Made by a program: the position numbers and the translations under genes. DNA of 64,000 nt from assembly GCA_903913215.1 (NCBI GenBank), contig CAIWKE010000037.1:1-64000 (forward strand), read 5' to 3'. The first letter of the stretch is position 1, and each line of letters starts with the position of its first letter. The notes under the pieces were generated by a model. The model was not told where the DNA came from. It did not search any database and saw only the letters and a list, made by a program, of their open reading frames with translations. This stretch comes from an uncultured Holophagaceae bacterium (GTDB taxonomy: Bacteria > Acidobacteriota > Holophagae > Holophagales > Holophagaceae). This document shows positions 26,272 through 34,894 of this stretch, one piece after another.

Positions 26272-27621
26272 ATGAGTCAGTACGTCAACGAAGTCCTCGA
26301 AGGCCTTAAGAAGAAGGCTCCCTGGGAGAGCCTCTTCATCCAGGCCGCCACCGAGATCCTGCACTCCCTCGATCCTGTCCTCGAGAAGGAACCCAAGTAC
26401 AAGAAGCACGCCATCCTTGAGCGGCTGGTCGAGCCCGAGCGCGCCGTCTCCTTCCGTGTGCCCTGGGTCGATGACAAGGGCATCATCCGCATCCACACCG
26501 GCTACCGCGTGCAGTTCAACAGCGCCATCGGGCCCTACAAGGGCGGCATCCGCTTCCACCCCAACGTCACCCTCGACACCCTGAAGTTCCTGGGCTTCGA
26601 GCAGATCTTCAAGAACAGCCTCACGGGCCTGCCCATGGGCGGCGGCAAGGGCGGTTCGGCCTTCGATCCCAACGGCAAGTCCGATGGCGAGATCATGCGC
26701 TTCTGCCAGGCCTTCATGATGGAGCTGTTCCGGCACATCGGCCCTGACACGGACGTGCCCGCCGGTGATATCGGCGTGGGTGGCCGCGAAGTGGGCTACA
26801 TGTTCGGAATGTACAAGAAGCTGGCCAACGAGTTCACGGGCGTCCTCACGGGCAAGGGCCAGTACTGGGGCGGCAGCCTCGTGCGCCCTGAGGCCACGGG
26901 CTTCGGCGTGGTCTACTTCGCCGAAGAGATGCTGAAGACCAAGGGCGAGACCATGATGGGCAAGAAGGTCGCCGTCTCCGGCTTCGGCAACGTCGCCTGG
27001 GGCGCCGTCACCAAGGCCACCCAGCTGGGCGCCAAGGTGGTTACCATCTCCGGCCCCGACGGCTACATCCACGATGCCGATGGCATCTCCGGCGAGAAGA
27101 TCGCGTACATGGAAGAGATGCTCCGCATCGACCGCATGTCCGTGGCTCCCTATGCCCAGAAGTTCAAGACCGCCCAGTTCCACGCGGGCAAGCGCCCCTG
27201 GGAGCAGAAGGTGGACGTGGCCCTGCCCTGCGCCATCCAGAACGAACTGAACCTCGATGAAGCCAAGGGCCTCCTGGCCAATGGTTGCCAGGCCGTGGTC
27301 GAGGGCGCCAACATGCCCAGCACCCTGGACGCCGTGGAGTTCTTCCAGGCCAATGGCGACAAGATCCTCTTCTCCCCCGGCAAGGCCTCCAACGCCGGTG
27401 GTGTGGCCACCTCGGGCCTCGAGATGAGCCAGAACTCCATGCGCCTGGGCTGGACCGCCCAGGAAGTGGACGCTCGCCTGCACCAGATCATGGTGAACAT
27501 CCACAAGTCTTGCGTGGACGCCGCCGCCCGCTTCGGCACCCCCGGCAACTACGTGAACGGCGCGAACATCGCCGGCTTCCTCAAGGTGGCCGACTCCATG
27601 ATCGACCAGGGGCTCGTCTGA
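26272..27621 (+). CDS. gdhA: Glutamate dehydrogenase (NADP-type, hexameric)
   Basis: 449-residue enzyme that makes glutamate from 2-oxoglutarate and ammonium (or the reverse) in the cytoplasm. The substrate-binding stretch GPYKGGIRFHP at about residues 85-95 and the GGGKGG motif with catalytic Lys (PMGGGKGGSAFDP) are intact. DTDVPAGDIGVGGRE and the Rossmann fingerprint SGFGNVAWG follow. Length and motifs match the GdhA (hexameric 50-kDa) group, usually NADP-linked. A strong AGGAGGA site precedes ATG 26272. It is a single-gene unit closed by a 44-bp palindromic terminator. Confidence 0.95.
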   Translation: MSQYVNEVLEGLKKKAPWESLFIQAATEILHSLDPVLEKEPKYKKHAILERLVEPERAVSFRVPWVDDKGIIRIHTGYRVQFNSAIGPYKGGIRFHPNVTLDTLKFLGFEQIFKNSLTGLPMGGGKGGSAFDPNGKSDGEIMRFCQAFMMELFRHIGPDTDVPAGDIGVGGREVGYMFGMYKKLANEFTGVLTGKGQYWGGSLVRPEATGFGVVYFAEEMLKTKGETMMGKKVAVSGFGNVAWGAVTKATQLGAKVVTISGPDGYIHDADGISGEKIAYMEEMLRIDRMSVAPYAQKFKTAQFHAGKRPWEQKVDVALPCAIQNELNLDEAKGLLANGCQAVVEGANMPSTLDAVEFFQANGDKILFSPGKASNAGGVATSGLEMSQNSMRLGWTAQEVDARLHQIMVNIHKSCVDAAARFGTPGNYVNGANIAGFLKVADSMIDQGLV

Positions 27622-27637
27622 GCTCTGCCTTTCAGCC

Positions 27638-27681
27638 ATGCACAAAATGGGGGGCCGCTTGCGGCCCCCCATTTTGTGCAT
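27638..27681. terminator. Strong bidirectional intrinsic terminator after gdhA
   Basis: A 21-bp perfect inverted repeat with a TT loop: the GGGGGGCCGC/GCGGCCCCCC core is flanked by ACAAAAT and ATTTTGT. The A and T tracts give a U-rich stem base on both strands. Confidence 0.9.
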
Positions 27682-27716
27682 AGACCAGTAAACTTCTGGA
27701 GAAACGAGGCCTCTAG

Positions 27717-30700
27717 ATGATCAGCAGGGAATTCAATGAGATCTTCCGGAAGTACACCTCCGACAAGGAGATCTTCCATGACCTCATGCCACTGCGGGCC
27801 CGGGAGATCCTCCTGGTGGCACCGGCCTTCGACGCCTTCACCCTGGAACAGGACGGCCTCCTCACGGAAATCCTCTTTGATGGTTACTACCAGCTCAACA
27901 TGAGCAACCCGCCCCGGGTCATCAACGTTTCCACGGTGGAAGAGGCCCTGGAGCGCTGCTCGGCCCGGCATTTCGACCTCATCATCGTCATGAGCCGCCT
28001 GGGCCAGGGCGGCCACGTGGAGCTGTCCAAGGCCCTGCGCAAGGCAGCGCCCCGCATTCCCATCTACCTGCTGCTCAACGACAACGTGGAGGTGGGCGCC
28101 ATGGACCGGCGCCGCCAGGAGCTGCAGCGGCACTACGACCAGATCTTCGTGTGGAATGGCAATCCCGAAGTCTTCATGGCCATGGTCAAGTTCATGGAGG
28201 ATCGGGCCAACGTCGAGAACGACACCAAGGTGGGCTTCACCCGCGTGATCCTCCTGGTCGAGGACAGCATCCGGTACTACTCGCGGTACCTGCCCATCCT
28301 CTTCAGCGAGATCCTGAAGCAGACCACCCGCCTGGCCAAGGGCGAGGCTCTGGACGGCATGTCGCGCATCCTGTCCATGCGGGTCCGGCCCAAGGTGATC
28401 CTGGCGACCACCTACGAGGAGGCCATCGCCTTTGCCGAGCGCTACCAGGACTTCCTGCTCTGCGTCATCACGGACCGCAAGTATCCGAAGGACGGCGTCC
28501 TCGATCGGGAGGCGGGCATCAAGCTCATCAAGGCCGTGAAAGACCGCAACCCCTACCTGCCCACCCTGCTGCAGTCCTCGGACCCCTTCAAAGAATCCTG
28601 GGCCACGGCCATCCAGAGCGGCTTCCTCAACAAGAACTCCTTCACCCTGGGCGCGGAGCTCTCCAACTTCTTCCATGAAAGTCTGGGCTTCGGCGACTTC
28701 ATCTTCCGCAACGAGCAGGGCCAGGAGATCGAGCGGGCCGTGGACATGGAGGATCTCCAGGCCAAGCTGCGCACCATTCCCGCCGAGTCCCTGGTCTACC
28801 ACGCCTCCCGCAACCACTTCTCCGCCTGGATCATGGCCCGCGGCGAGGTGCAGGTCGCCAAGGTGCTCTCCAAGTTCCGCATCACGGACTACAAGGATCC
28901 CGAGGACCTGCGCGGTTTCCTCATCAATGTGGGCGACTACGTGCAGCGCATGAAGTCCCTGGGCAAGGTCATCCAGCTCACGGAGTCCACGCCCCGGGAG
29001 GATCCCAACATCCTCCGCTTGGCTCCGGGCTCCATGGGGGGCAAGGGCCGCGGCGTGGCCTTCATCCACTCCCTGCTCTCCCGCATGGACCTGGACAACC
29101 TCTTCCCCGAAGCCACCATCCGCATTCCGCGCTCGGCCATCATCGGCACGGAGGAGTTCACCTCCTTCATCACCCGCCACGGGCTGCGGCAGATGCTGCA
29201 GAACGATGTGAGCGATGACGCCATCAAGCGCCGTTTCCTCATGGGCAGCCTGTCGCCTGAATTGATGGCCAAGCTCCAGCTCTTCCTCACCAAGCACGCC
29301 CGGGTGCCCCTCGCGGTGCGTTCCTCTGGCCTTCTGGAGGACAGCCTTTCGCATCCCTTCGCGGGGCTCTACAACACCTTCTTCCTGCCCAACAACGACC
29401 CTGATCCGGCCGTGCGGGAGCAGCAACTGGTGGAGGCCATCAAGCTGGTCTATGCCTCGGTCTACACCAAGGACGCCCGCTCCTACTTCCAGGCCATCGA
29501 CTACAAGATCGAAGAGGAGCAGATGGCCATCCTCATCCAGGAGGTGTCGGGGCGGCGCTTCGGGGATCGTTTCTACCCCCACTTCTCCGGGGTCGCCCAG
29601 TCCTTCAACTACTACCCTGTGGCCTACACCCAGCCCCAGGACGGCATCGCCAGCCTTGGCGTGGGCCTGGGCAAGTACGTGGTGGAGGGGGACAAGGCCT
29701 ACCGCTTCTCGCCCCCCTATCCCGAGATGGACATGGTGCCCCCCAAGGAGCAGCTCCGCACCACGCAGAAGCACTTCTACGCACTGGACATGAGTCACAG
29801 CTCCGTGGACCTCTACGCCGGGGAGGATGCCACCCTCCTCAGCCTCGATATCAGCGAGGCGGAAAAGGATGGGGCCCTGCAGCATTGCGCTTCAGTCTGG
29901 GACTGGAACGATGACCGCATCCGCGACGGCCTGGACAATCCAGGTCCACGCATTGTGAACTTCCGGAACATCCTCAAATACGACCAGTTTCCCCTGCCCA
30001 GGATCCTCAAGCACTTGCTGGAGTTGATCCGCGACGCCATGGAGACGCCCGTGGAGATTGAGTTCGCCGTGGACCTGGACAAGGACCCGCACACGGGCAA
30101 GCCGACCTTCACCCTGCTGCAGATCAAGCACCAGCTCCTGGACTCCGCCGAGGTGAACCTGGATCCCGAGACCCTGGACCGCTCCGAGTTGTTCCTGTTC
30201 TCCGAGAAGTGTGTGGGCAATGGTGTGGTGGAGGGCCTCCACGATATCGTCTGGGTGGACCCGGACTGCTTCGACAAGTTCGAGACCCAGGCCCTCGCGG
30301 AGCAGTTGGAGCGCCTCAACGATCGGTTCCGGAACAACCAGGGCAAGTACGTGCTGCTGGGGCCCGGACGCTGGGGCAGCAATGACCGCCACCTGGGCAT
30401 TCCCATCAACTGGTCCATGATCTCCTGCGCCCAGGTGATCGTGGAATACGCCATGGAGAACTTCCAGGCTGACGCCTCCCTGGGCTCGCACTTCTTCCAC
30501 AACGTGACCTCCCTGAACATCGGCTACTTCACCGTGCCCTACCCCCGGGGCATCAACCTCCTGGACTGGGACTGGCTGCGCCAGCAGCCCGAGGTCTCCC
30601 GCGATGGGGCCCTGGTGCACAGTCGCGTGGAGGCCCCCCTCCACATCGTCATGGATGGACGCCGCAGTGCCTCCGCCGTCTTCAAGCGGGTGCCGCCCCC

Positions 30701-30737
30701 ACCCCCGCCGCCGGAGCCCGAGGAACTGCTGTTCTAG
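27717..30737 (+). CDS. REC-REC-PPDK_N protein (PEP synthase-like, lacking phosphotransfer domains)
   Basis: 1006-residue cytoplasmic protein. Residues about 28-150 form a receiver-like domain without a clear acidic pocket; about 178-310 form a second one (VILLVEDSIRYYSRYL, VITDRKYP) with candidate Asp residues. Residues about 430-830 resemble the ATP-binding domain of pyruvate phosphate dikinase/PEP synthase (PLAVRSSGLLEDS, HPFAGLYNTF). The conserved C-terminal part has GPGRWGSNDRHLGIPI and GSHFFHNVTSLNIGYF, then a proline run and EPEELLF. The swivelling His domain and the PEP-binding barrel are absent, so it cannot perform the full PPDK reaction. It may phosphorylate another partner or sense ATP. 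Monocistronic between two terminal signals. Confidence 0.8.
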   Translation: MISREFNEIFRKYTSDKEIFHDLMPLRAREILLVAPAFDAFTLEQDGLLTEILFDGYYQLNMSNPPRVINVSTVEEALERCSARHFDLIIVMSRLGQGGHVELSKALRKAAPRIPIYLLLNDNVEVGAMDRRRQELQRHYDQIFVWNGNPEVFMAMVKFMEDRANVENDTKVGFTRVILLVEDSIRYYSRYLPILFSEILKQTTRLAKGEALDGMSRILSMRVRPKVILATTYEEAIAFAERYQDFLLCVITDRKYPKDGVLDREAGIKLIKAVKDRNPYLPTLLQSSDPFKESWATAIQSGFLNKNSFTLGAELSNFFHESLGFGDFIFRNEQGQEIERAVDMEDLQAKLRTIPAESLVYHASRNHFSAWIMARGEVQVAKVLSKFRITDYKDPEDLRGFLINVGDYVQRMKSLGKVIQLTESTPREDPNILRLAPGSMGGKGRGVAFIHSLLSRMDLDNLFPEATIRIPRSAIIGTEEFTSFITRHGLRQMLQNDVSDDAIKRRFLMGSLSPELMAKLQLFLTKHARVPLAVRSSGLLEDSLSHPFAGLYNTFFLPNNDPDPAVREQQLVEAIKLVYASVYTKDARSYFQAIDYKIEEEQMAILIQEVSGRRFGDRFYPHFSGVAQSFNYYPVAYTQPQDGIASLGVGLGKYVVEGDKAYRFSPPYPEMDMVPPKEQLRTTQKHFYALDMSHSSVDLYAGEDATLLSLDISEAEKDGALQHCASVWDWNDDRIRDGLDNPGPRIVNFRNILKYDQFPLPRILKHLLELIRDAMETPVEIEFAVDLDKDPHTGKPTFTLLQIKHQLLDSAEVNLDPETLDRSELFLFSEKCVGNGVVEGLHDIVWVDPDCFDKFETQALAEQLERLNDRFRNNQGKYVLLGPGRWGSNDRHLGIPINWSMISCAQVIVEYAMENFQADASLGSHFFHNVTSLNIGYFTVPYPRGINLLDWDWLRQQPEVSRDGALVHSRVEAPLHIVMDGRRSASAVFKRVPPPPPPPEPEELLF

Positions 30738-30741
30738 GGTC

Positions 30742-31269
30742 CTACTTCACCCGCACGTACTCCATCTCCATCTCTTTCACGAACCCCCCTTTGGGGGCCT
30801 GGACGTAGAGGGTCAAACTGCGGTGGTCGTGGTCCACCTGCACGTGGACCTGTTTGTGGGTGACCACTTTGCGGTTGGGACCGAAGCTCTCGAAGAAGAG
30901 GGTCTGCTCGCGACAGTTCCTGGCGCAGGTACCTTTCATGGAGGCCATCCAGGTGTCGGAACCATCCACCCAGCTCCCCACATGGGCGCCCTGGTGGGTA
31001 TCAAATCCCGAGAGTCCATGGCCCTCGAAGGCCTGACCACCCATGTCCGCCCGCAGCTCTGACTGGAGCCAGAGGCCGCCTGAGACCACCTTGTTGGTCT
31101 CGGTCCCCTTGGAGACCACTGGGGGCTGACCAGGCTGCACAAAGAGCCGTGCCACCACGGTCCAGGTGCCGGCCTGCTCATGGAGGACCAGGTGGTGCAG
31201 GGTGGGTAGGGGCCCCCCCTGGGCAGCGAGGCACAGGGCACAGCCAAGGGTCAGCAGCCATGGGCGCAT
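30742..31269 (-). CDS. DUF1579-like exported protein
   Basis: 175-residue protein of unknown function. The N-terminus MRPWLLTLGCALCLAAQG is a signal peptide; the mature part contains the DUF1579 pattern (GTWTVVARL, GGLWLQSEL, FEGHGLSGFDTHQGAHVGSWVD) and ends in a beta-rich tail. ATG 31269 is chosen because GGAGG lies 6 bp upstream; the frame is open 21 bp further. It is convergent with the PPDK_N-like gene, their stops only 4 bp apart. Confidence 0.75.
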   Translation of the reverse strand: MRPWLLTLGCALCLAAQGGPLPTLHHLVLHEQAGTWTVVARLFVQPGQPPVVSKGTETNKVVSGGLWLQSELRADMGGQAFEGHGLSGFDTHQGAHVGSWVDGSDTWMASMKGTCARNCREQTLFFESFGPNRKVVTHKQVHVQVDHDHRSLTLYVQAPKGGFVKEMEMEYVRVK

Positions 31270-31353
31270 GGGTACCTCCAACCTCATCACAGTACGACAG
31301 GCCGCCCCCGATGGCGGGCCCGGCTTCCGTTAAAGTGGAAGCTGGAGGCTCCT

Positions 31354-31968
31354 TTGATCCATCACCCTGGCAATGTGTTCGTGGTCTCGGCCCCTTCGGG
31401 CGCCGGCAAGTCCACCCTCGCCCAGCGGCTGGTACGGACCGTGCCGGGCCTCATCTTCTCCATTTCCTTCACTACGCGAAAGCCCCGCCCCGGCGAGGTG
31501 GATGGCCAGGACTACTTCTTCATTGACGATGAGCGCTTCGACGCCATGGTCCGCGAGGGCGGTTTCGTGGAGTGGGTGCAGGTCTACGGCCACCGCTACG
31601 GCACGGGCCGGGATTGGCTAAACGAGATGCTGGCCACGGGCCTGGATGTTCTCCTGGACATCGAGACCACGGGCGCACTGAACCTGCGTCGGGCCATTCC
31701 CGACGCCCGCATGGTCTTCATCCTGCCCCCCTCGGCGGCCTCCCTGGAGGCCCGGCTGCGCAGCCGGGGCAAGGACTCGGAGGAGCAGATCGGCATCCGG
31801 CTCAAGCACGCCCGGCACGAGATGGAGCTCTACCACGCCTACGACTACCTCGTCATGAATGACGACCTCGAACTCGCCTACAAGCACTTCGAGAGCATCG
31901 TCTACGCCACGCGGGCCAGCCGCGAGCGGGTGGCCCCGGCGGCCCAGAAGATCCTCGAGGGGTTCTAG
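31354..31968 (+). CDS. gmk: Guanylate kinase
   Basis: 204-residue enzyme that phosphorylates GMP to GDP in the cytoplasm. The P-loop is SAPSGAGKST (residues 12-21). The GMP-binding region follows (SISFTTRKPRPGEVDGQDYFF), then GRDWLNEML and LRSRGKDSEEQI in the lid. The start is TTG with GGAGG 5 bp upstream (31344-31348); no ATG fits the conserved N-terminus. Its neighbours give no functional link, though gmk often leads a housekeeping operon. Confidence 0.93.
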   Translation: MIHHPGNVFVVSAPSGAGKSTLAQRLVRTVPGLIFSISFTTRKPRPGEVDGQDYFFIDDERFDAMVREGGFVEWVQVYGHRYGTGRDWLNEMLATGLDVLLDIETTGALNLRRAIPDARMVFILPPSAASLEARLRSRGKDSEEQIGIRLKHARHEMELYHAYDYLVMNDDLELAYKHFESIVYATRASRERVAPAAQKILEGF

Positions 31969-32124
31969 GTTCTTGTCCGGGGTTCCACGCTCCGCTTCGC
32001 TGCGCGAACACCCCCGGGCCCCCGCGCTCACCCCGGCGGAGCCGTGCCTCGCTAGGGAATAAAACCCCTCGTCGCCCTCCTTGCGGGCCGGGCGTATCCT
32101 GGTAGGACTCTCCCTGGGAGCCTC
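31969..32124 (+). other. Short gap between gmk and the S41 protease
   Basis: 156 bp. CCGGGGTTC (from 31979) and GAACACCCCCGG (about 32007-32018) could pair imperfectly across a GC-rich loop as a weak terminator. GGGAG lies just before the ATG at 32125. Confidence 0.35.
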
Positions 32125-33702
32125 ATGGCCCGTTTTCTCAAGCGCAACTGGATGTGGATGGTCATGGTCACCACGGTGCTGGTGGCCGGGCCGCTCCTGG
32201 CCCGGGCCAACGGCGAAGGCGTCCGGCAGCGCAGCCTGGACACCCTGACCGAGGTCATGGATTTGGTGCAGAAGGATACGCCGGAGCCCCCCACGCCCCG
32301 GCAGCTCACCCACGCCACCATCCAGGGCATGCTCCACACCCTGGATCCCCACTCCAACTACATGGACGAGACCGAGTTCCGCATGCTGCGCGAGGAGCAG
32401 AAAGGCTCCTTCTACGGCATCGGCGCCATCATCCAGCAGCACGAACAGGGCATCGCCATCATCAGCCCCATGAAGGGCGGCCCGGCGGATCGGCTGGGCG
32501 TGCGCTCCGGCGACATCATCAAGGAGATCGATGGCACCAGCACGGATGGCATGACCTCCAACGGGGCCCTGCAGAAGCTCCGCGGCGAGAAGGGCGTCCT
32601 GGTGGAGCTGGCCATCCAGCGCACGGGTGTGGCAGGGCTGCTTAAGTTCTCCATCCCCAGGGCCGAGGTGCCCACCAACAGCGTCTACTACAGCTTCATG
32701 CTGAACCCCACCACGGGCTTCATCCTCATCAAGGACTTCGGCGAGACCACCTCCGAGGAATTCGAGAAGGCTGTCACCACCCTCAAGAAGCTGGGCATGA
32801 AGCAACTCATCCTTGACCTGCGCGGCGATGGCGGCGGCGTTCTGGACGCGGCCATCGGCATCTGCCGCCAGTTGCTGGGCCCCGACCAGCTCATCGTGAG
32901 CCAGAAGGGCCGCGATGGCCGGGACGAGAACCAGACCCGCACCAGCAAGGGGGCCATGCTGGATCCCTTCCCCCTGGTCATCCTCATCAACCGGGGCACG
33001 GCCAGCGCCAGCGAGATCGTCACCGGCGCCGTGCAGGACCATGACCGCGGCCTGGTCGTGGGTCAGACCAGCTGGGGCAAGGGCCTCGTACAGAGCGTCC
33101 TCACCATCAGCCGTTCCCGGGGCCTGGCCCTCACCACGGCCCGCTATTACACCCCCTCAGGGCGCAGCATCCAGCGCGACTACAGCCACGGCCTCGACGA
33201 CTACTACAACCCCGAGGACGACAAGGACGTGAAGCCCCAGGGGCCCGCCTACAAGACGGATCTGGGTCGTACGGTGTACGGCGGCGGCGGGATCAACCCC
33301 GACTACACCCTGCCCACCCTGCGCCTCAACGAGTTCATGGTGGACCTGCAGTTCCGCCAGCAGGCCTTCTTCCGCTTCGCGGTCCACGAGAAGGAGCATA
33401 TGGGCATCAAGCCCGGCCAGCACGCGGACGAGGCCACCATGGCCCGCTTCCACACCTGGGCCCTGGAGCAGAAGCTGACCATTGCCGACAAGGACTGGGA
33501 GGCCAACCTCCCGGCCATGCAGGAACGGCTCTCCATCGAGATGCAGAACGTGGCCTACGGCGTGGAAGCCGGTTTCAAGATCCAGTGCGAGAAGGATCCG
33601 GGCATCCTCAAGGCCCTGGAGGTGCTGCCCGAGGCCGAGACCCTGCTCAAGAAGAAGCAGCTCCTGGGCAGCCAGAAGCCCGCCACGGTCGCCGCTCGCT
33701 GA
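32125..33702 (+). CDS. C-terminal processing peptidase (S41 family, CtpA-like)
   Basis: 525-residue envelope protease. The signal or anchor segment is [18 protein letters not shown] (residues 9-26). A helical pre-domain is followed by a PDZ domain at about residues 95-180 ([38 protein letters not shown]). The S41 catalytic core has the nucleophile in GTASASEIV and the lysine in [10 protein letters not shown]. It probably trims periplasmic proteins by recognising C-termini. GGGAG precedes ATG 32125. The next gene, an acyl-CoA dehydrogenase, starts 13 bp after its stop. Confidence 0.9.
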   Translation: MARFLKRNWMWMVMVTTVLVAGPLLARANGEGVRQRSLDTLTEVMDLVQKDTPEPPTPRQLTHATIQGMLHTLDPHSNYMDETEFRMLREEQKGSFYGIGAIIQQHEQGIAIISPMKGGPADRLGVRSGDIIKEIDGTSTDGMTSNGALQKLRGEKGVLVELAIQRTGVAGLLKFSIPRAEVPTNSVYYSFMLNPTTGFILIKDFGETTSEEFEKAVTTLKKLGMKQLILDLRGDGGGVLDAAIGICRQLLGPDQLIVSQKGRDGRDENQTRTSKGAMLDPFPLVILINRGTASASEIVTGAVQDHDRGLVVGQTSWGKGLVQSVLTISRSRGLALTTARYYTPSGRSIQRDYSHGLDDYYNPEDDKDVKPQGPAYKTDLGRTVYGGGGINPDYTLPTLRLNEFMVDLQFRQQAFFRFAVHEKEHMGIKPGQHADEATMARFHTWALEQKLTIADKDWEANLPAMQERLSIEMQNVAYGVEAGFKIQCEKDPGILKALEVLPEAETLLKKKQLLGSQKPATVAAR

Positions 33703-33715
33703 GTCGAGGCACCCC

Positions 33716-34873
33716 ATGGACGTCACGCTCCCTGACCACGTCGAAGCGCTGCGCCTGGAAGTCCGCAAGTTCGCCGAGCGGGAGATCCGCCCCCACGTCA
33801 TGGCTTGGGACGAGGCCAAGGCCTTTCCATTCGAGGTGGTGAAGCAACTGGGCGCCATGGGCATGATGGGCGTCATCTTCCCGGAGCAGTACGGCGGCGC
33901 CGGCATGGGTTACCTGGAATACGCCATTGTGGTGGAGGAGCTCTCCCGGGTGGACGGCTCCGTGGGCATCACCGTGGCCGCCCACAACAGCCTCTGCGCC
34001 AACCACATTTTCAGCATGGGTGACGAGCGGCAGAAGCAGGCCTACCTGGTGCCCCTGGCCAGCGGCCGGGCCCTGGGTGCCTGGGCCCTCACAGAGCCCG
34101 GATCAGGCAGTGACGCCGGGGCCCTCCTCACCTCGGCGAAGAAGGAGGGCTCCCACTACGTGCTGAACGGCACCAAGACGTTCATCACCCATGGCACCGT
34201 GGGGGACCTCTTTGTCGTCATGGCCCGCACCCGCCCACCCCGACCCGGCCACGCCAGCGCCGACGGCATCAGCGCCTTCGTGCTGGAGAAGGGGCTGAAC
34301 GGCTTCCGCGCCGGCAAGCAGGAGAACAAGCTGGGCCTTCGGGCCAGCGACACTTCGGAGCTGATCCTCGAGGACGTGCGGGTCCCCGAAACCAACCTCC
34401 TGGGCGAGGACGGCCTCGGCTTCAAGCAGGCCATGAAGACCCTGGATGGGGGCCGCATCAGCATTGGCGCCCTGGGGCTCGGCATGGCCCAGGGCGCCTT
34501 CGAGGAGGCTGTGCGCTACAGCAAGTTGCGTCACACCTTCGGTCACCCCATCGCGGACCACCAGGGCATCCAGTTCAAGCTGGCGGACATGGGCACGGAG
34601 ATCGAAGCCGCACGCCTGCTCATCCACCGCGCCGCGGGCCTCAAGGACCGGGGCCTGCCCTACGCCAAGGCCGCCAGCATGGCCAAGCTCTACAGCTCCG
34701 AGGTGGCCTGTCGCGTGGCCAGCGAGGCCGTTCAGATCCTCGGCGGCTATGGCTACACCAAGGACTACCCGGTGGAGAAGTACTACCGGGACGTGAAGCT
34801 CTGCACCATCGGCGAAGGCACCAGCGAGATCCAGCGCACGGTCATCGCCCGCTACCTGCTGTCTGAATACTGA
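33716..34873 (+). CDS. Acyl-CoA dehydrogenase
   Basis: 385-residue FAD enzyme that forms the 2,3 double bond in acyl-CoA, passing electrons to ETF. Signatures are [27 protein letters not shown] (FAD/acyl contacts), [20 protein letters not shown], and the catalytic Glu367 in [11 protein letters not shown]. The length and Glu position match short/branched or butyryl-CoA dehydrogenases. It may supply the first beta-oxidation step for the acyl-CoA genes at 10967-17326, although it is unlinked to them. It shares a tight spacing with the S41 protease and the S9 peptidase. Confidence 0.92.
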   Translation: MDVTLPDHVEALRLEVRKFAEREIRPHVMAWDEAKAFPFEVVKQLGAMGMMGVIFPEQYGGAGMGYLEYAIVVEELSRVDGSVGITVAAHNSLCANHIFSMGDERQKQAYLVPLASGRALGAWALTEPGSGSDAGALLTSAKKEGSHYVLNGTKTFITHGTVGDLFVVMARTRPPRPGHASADGISAFVLEKGLNGFRAGKQENKLGLRASDTSELILEDVRVPETNLLGEDGLGFKQAMKTLDGGRISIGALGLGMAQGAFEEAVRYSKLRHTFGHPIADHQGIQFKLADMGTEIEAARLLIHRAAGLKDRGLPYAKAASMAKLYSSEVACRVASEAVQILGGYGYTKDYPVEKYYRDVKLCTIGEGTSEIQRTVIARYLLSEY

Positions 34874-34894
34874 TTCCCGTTTTCCGGAGCTCCC

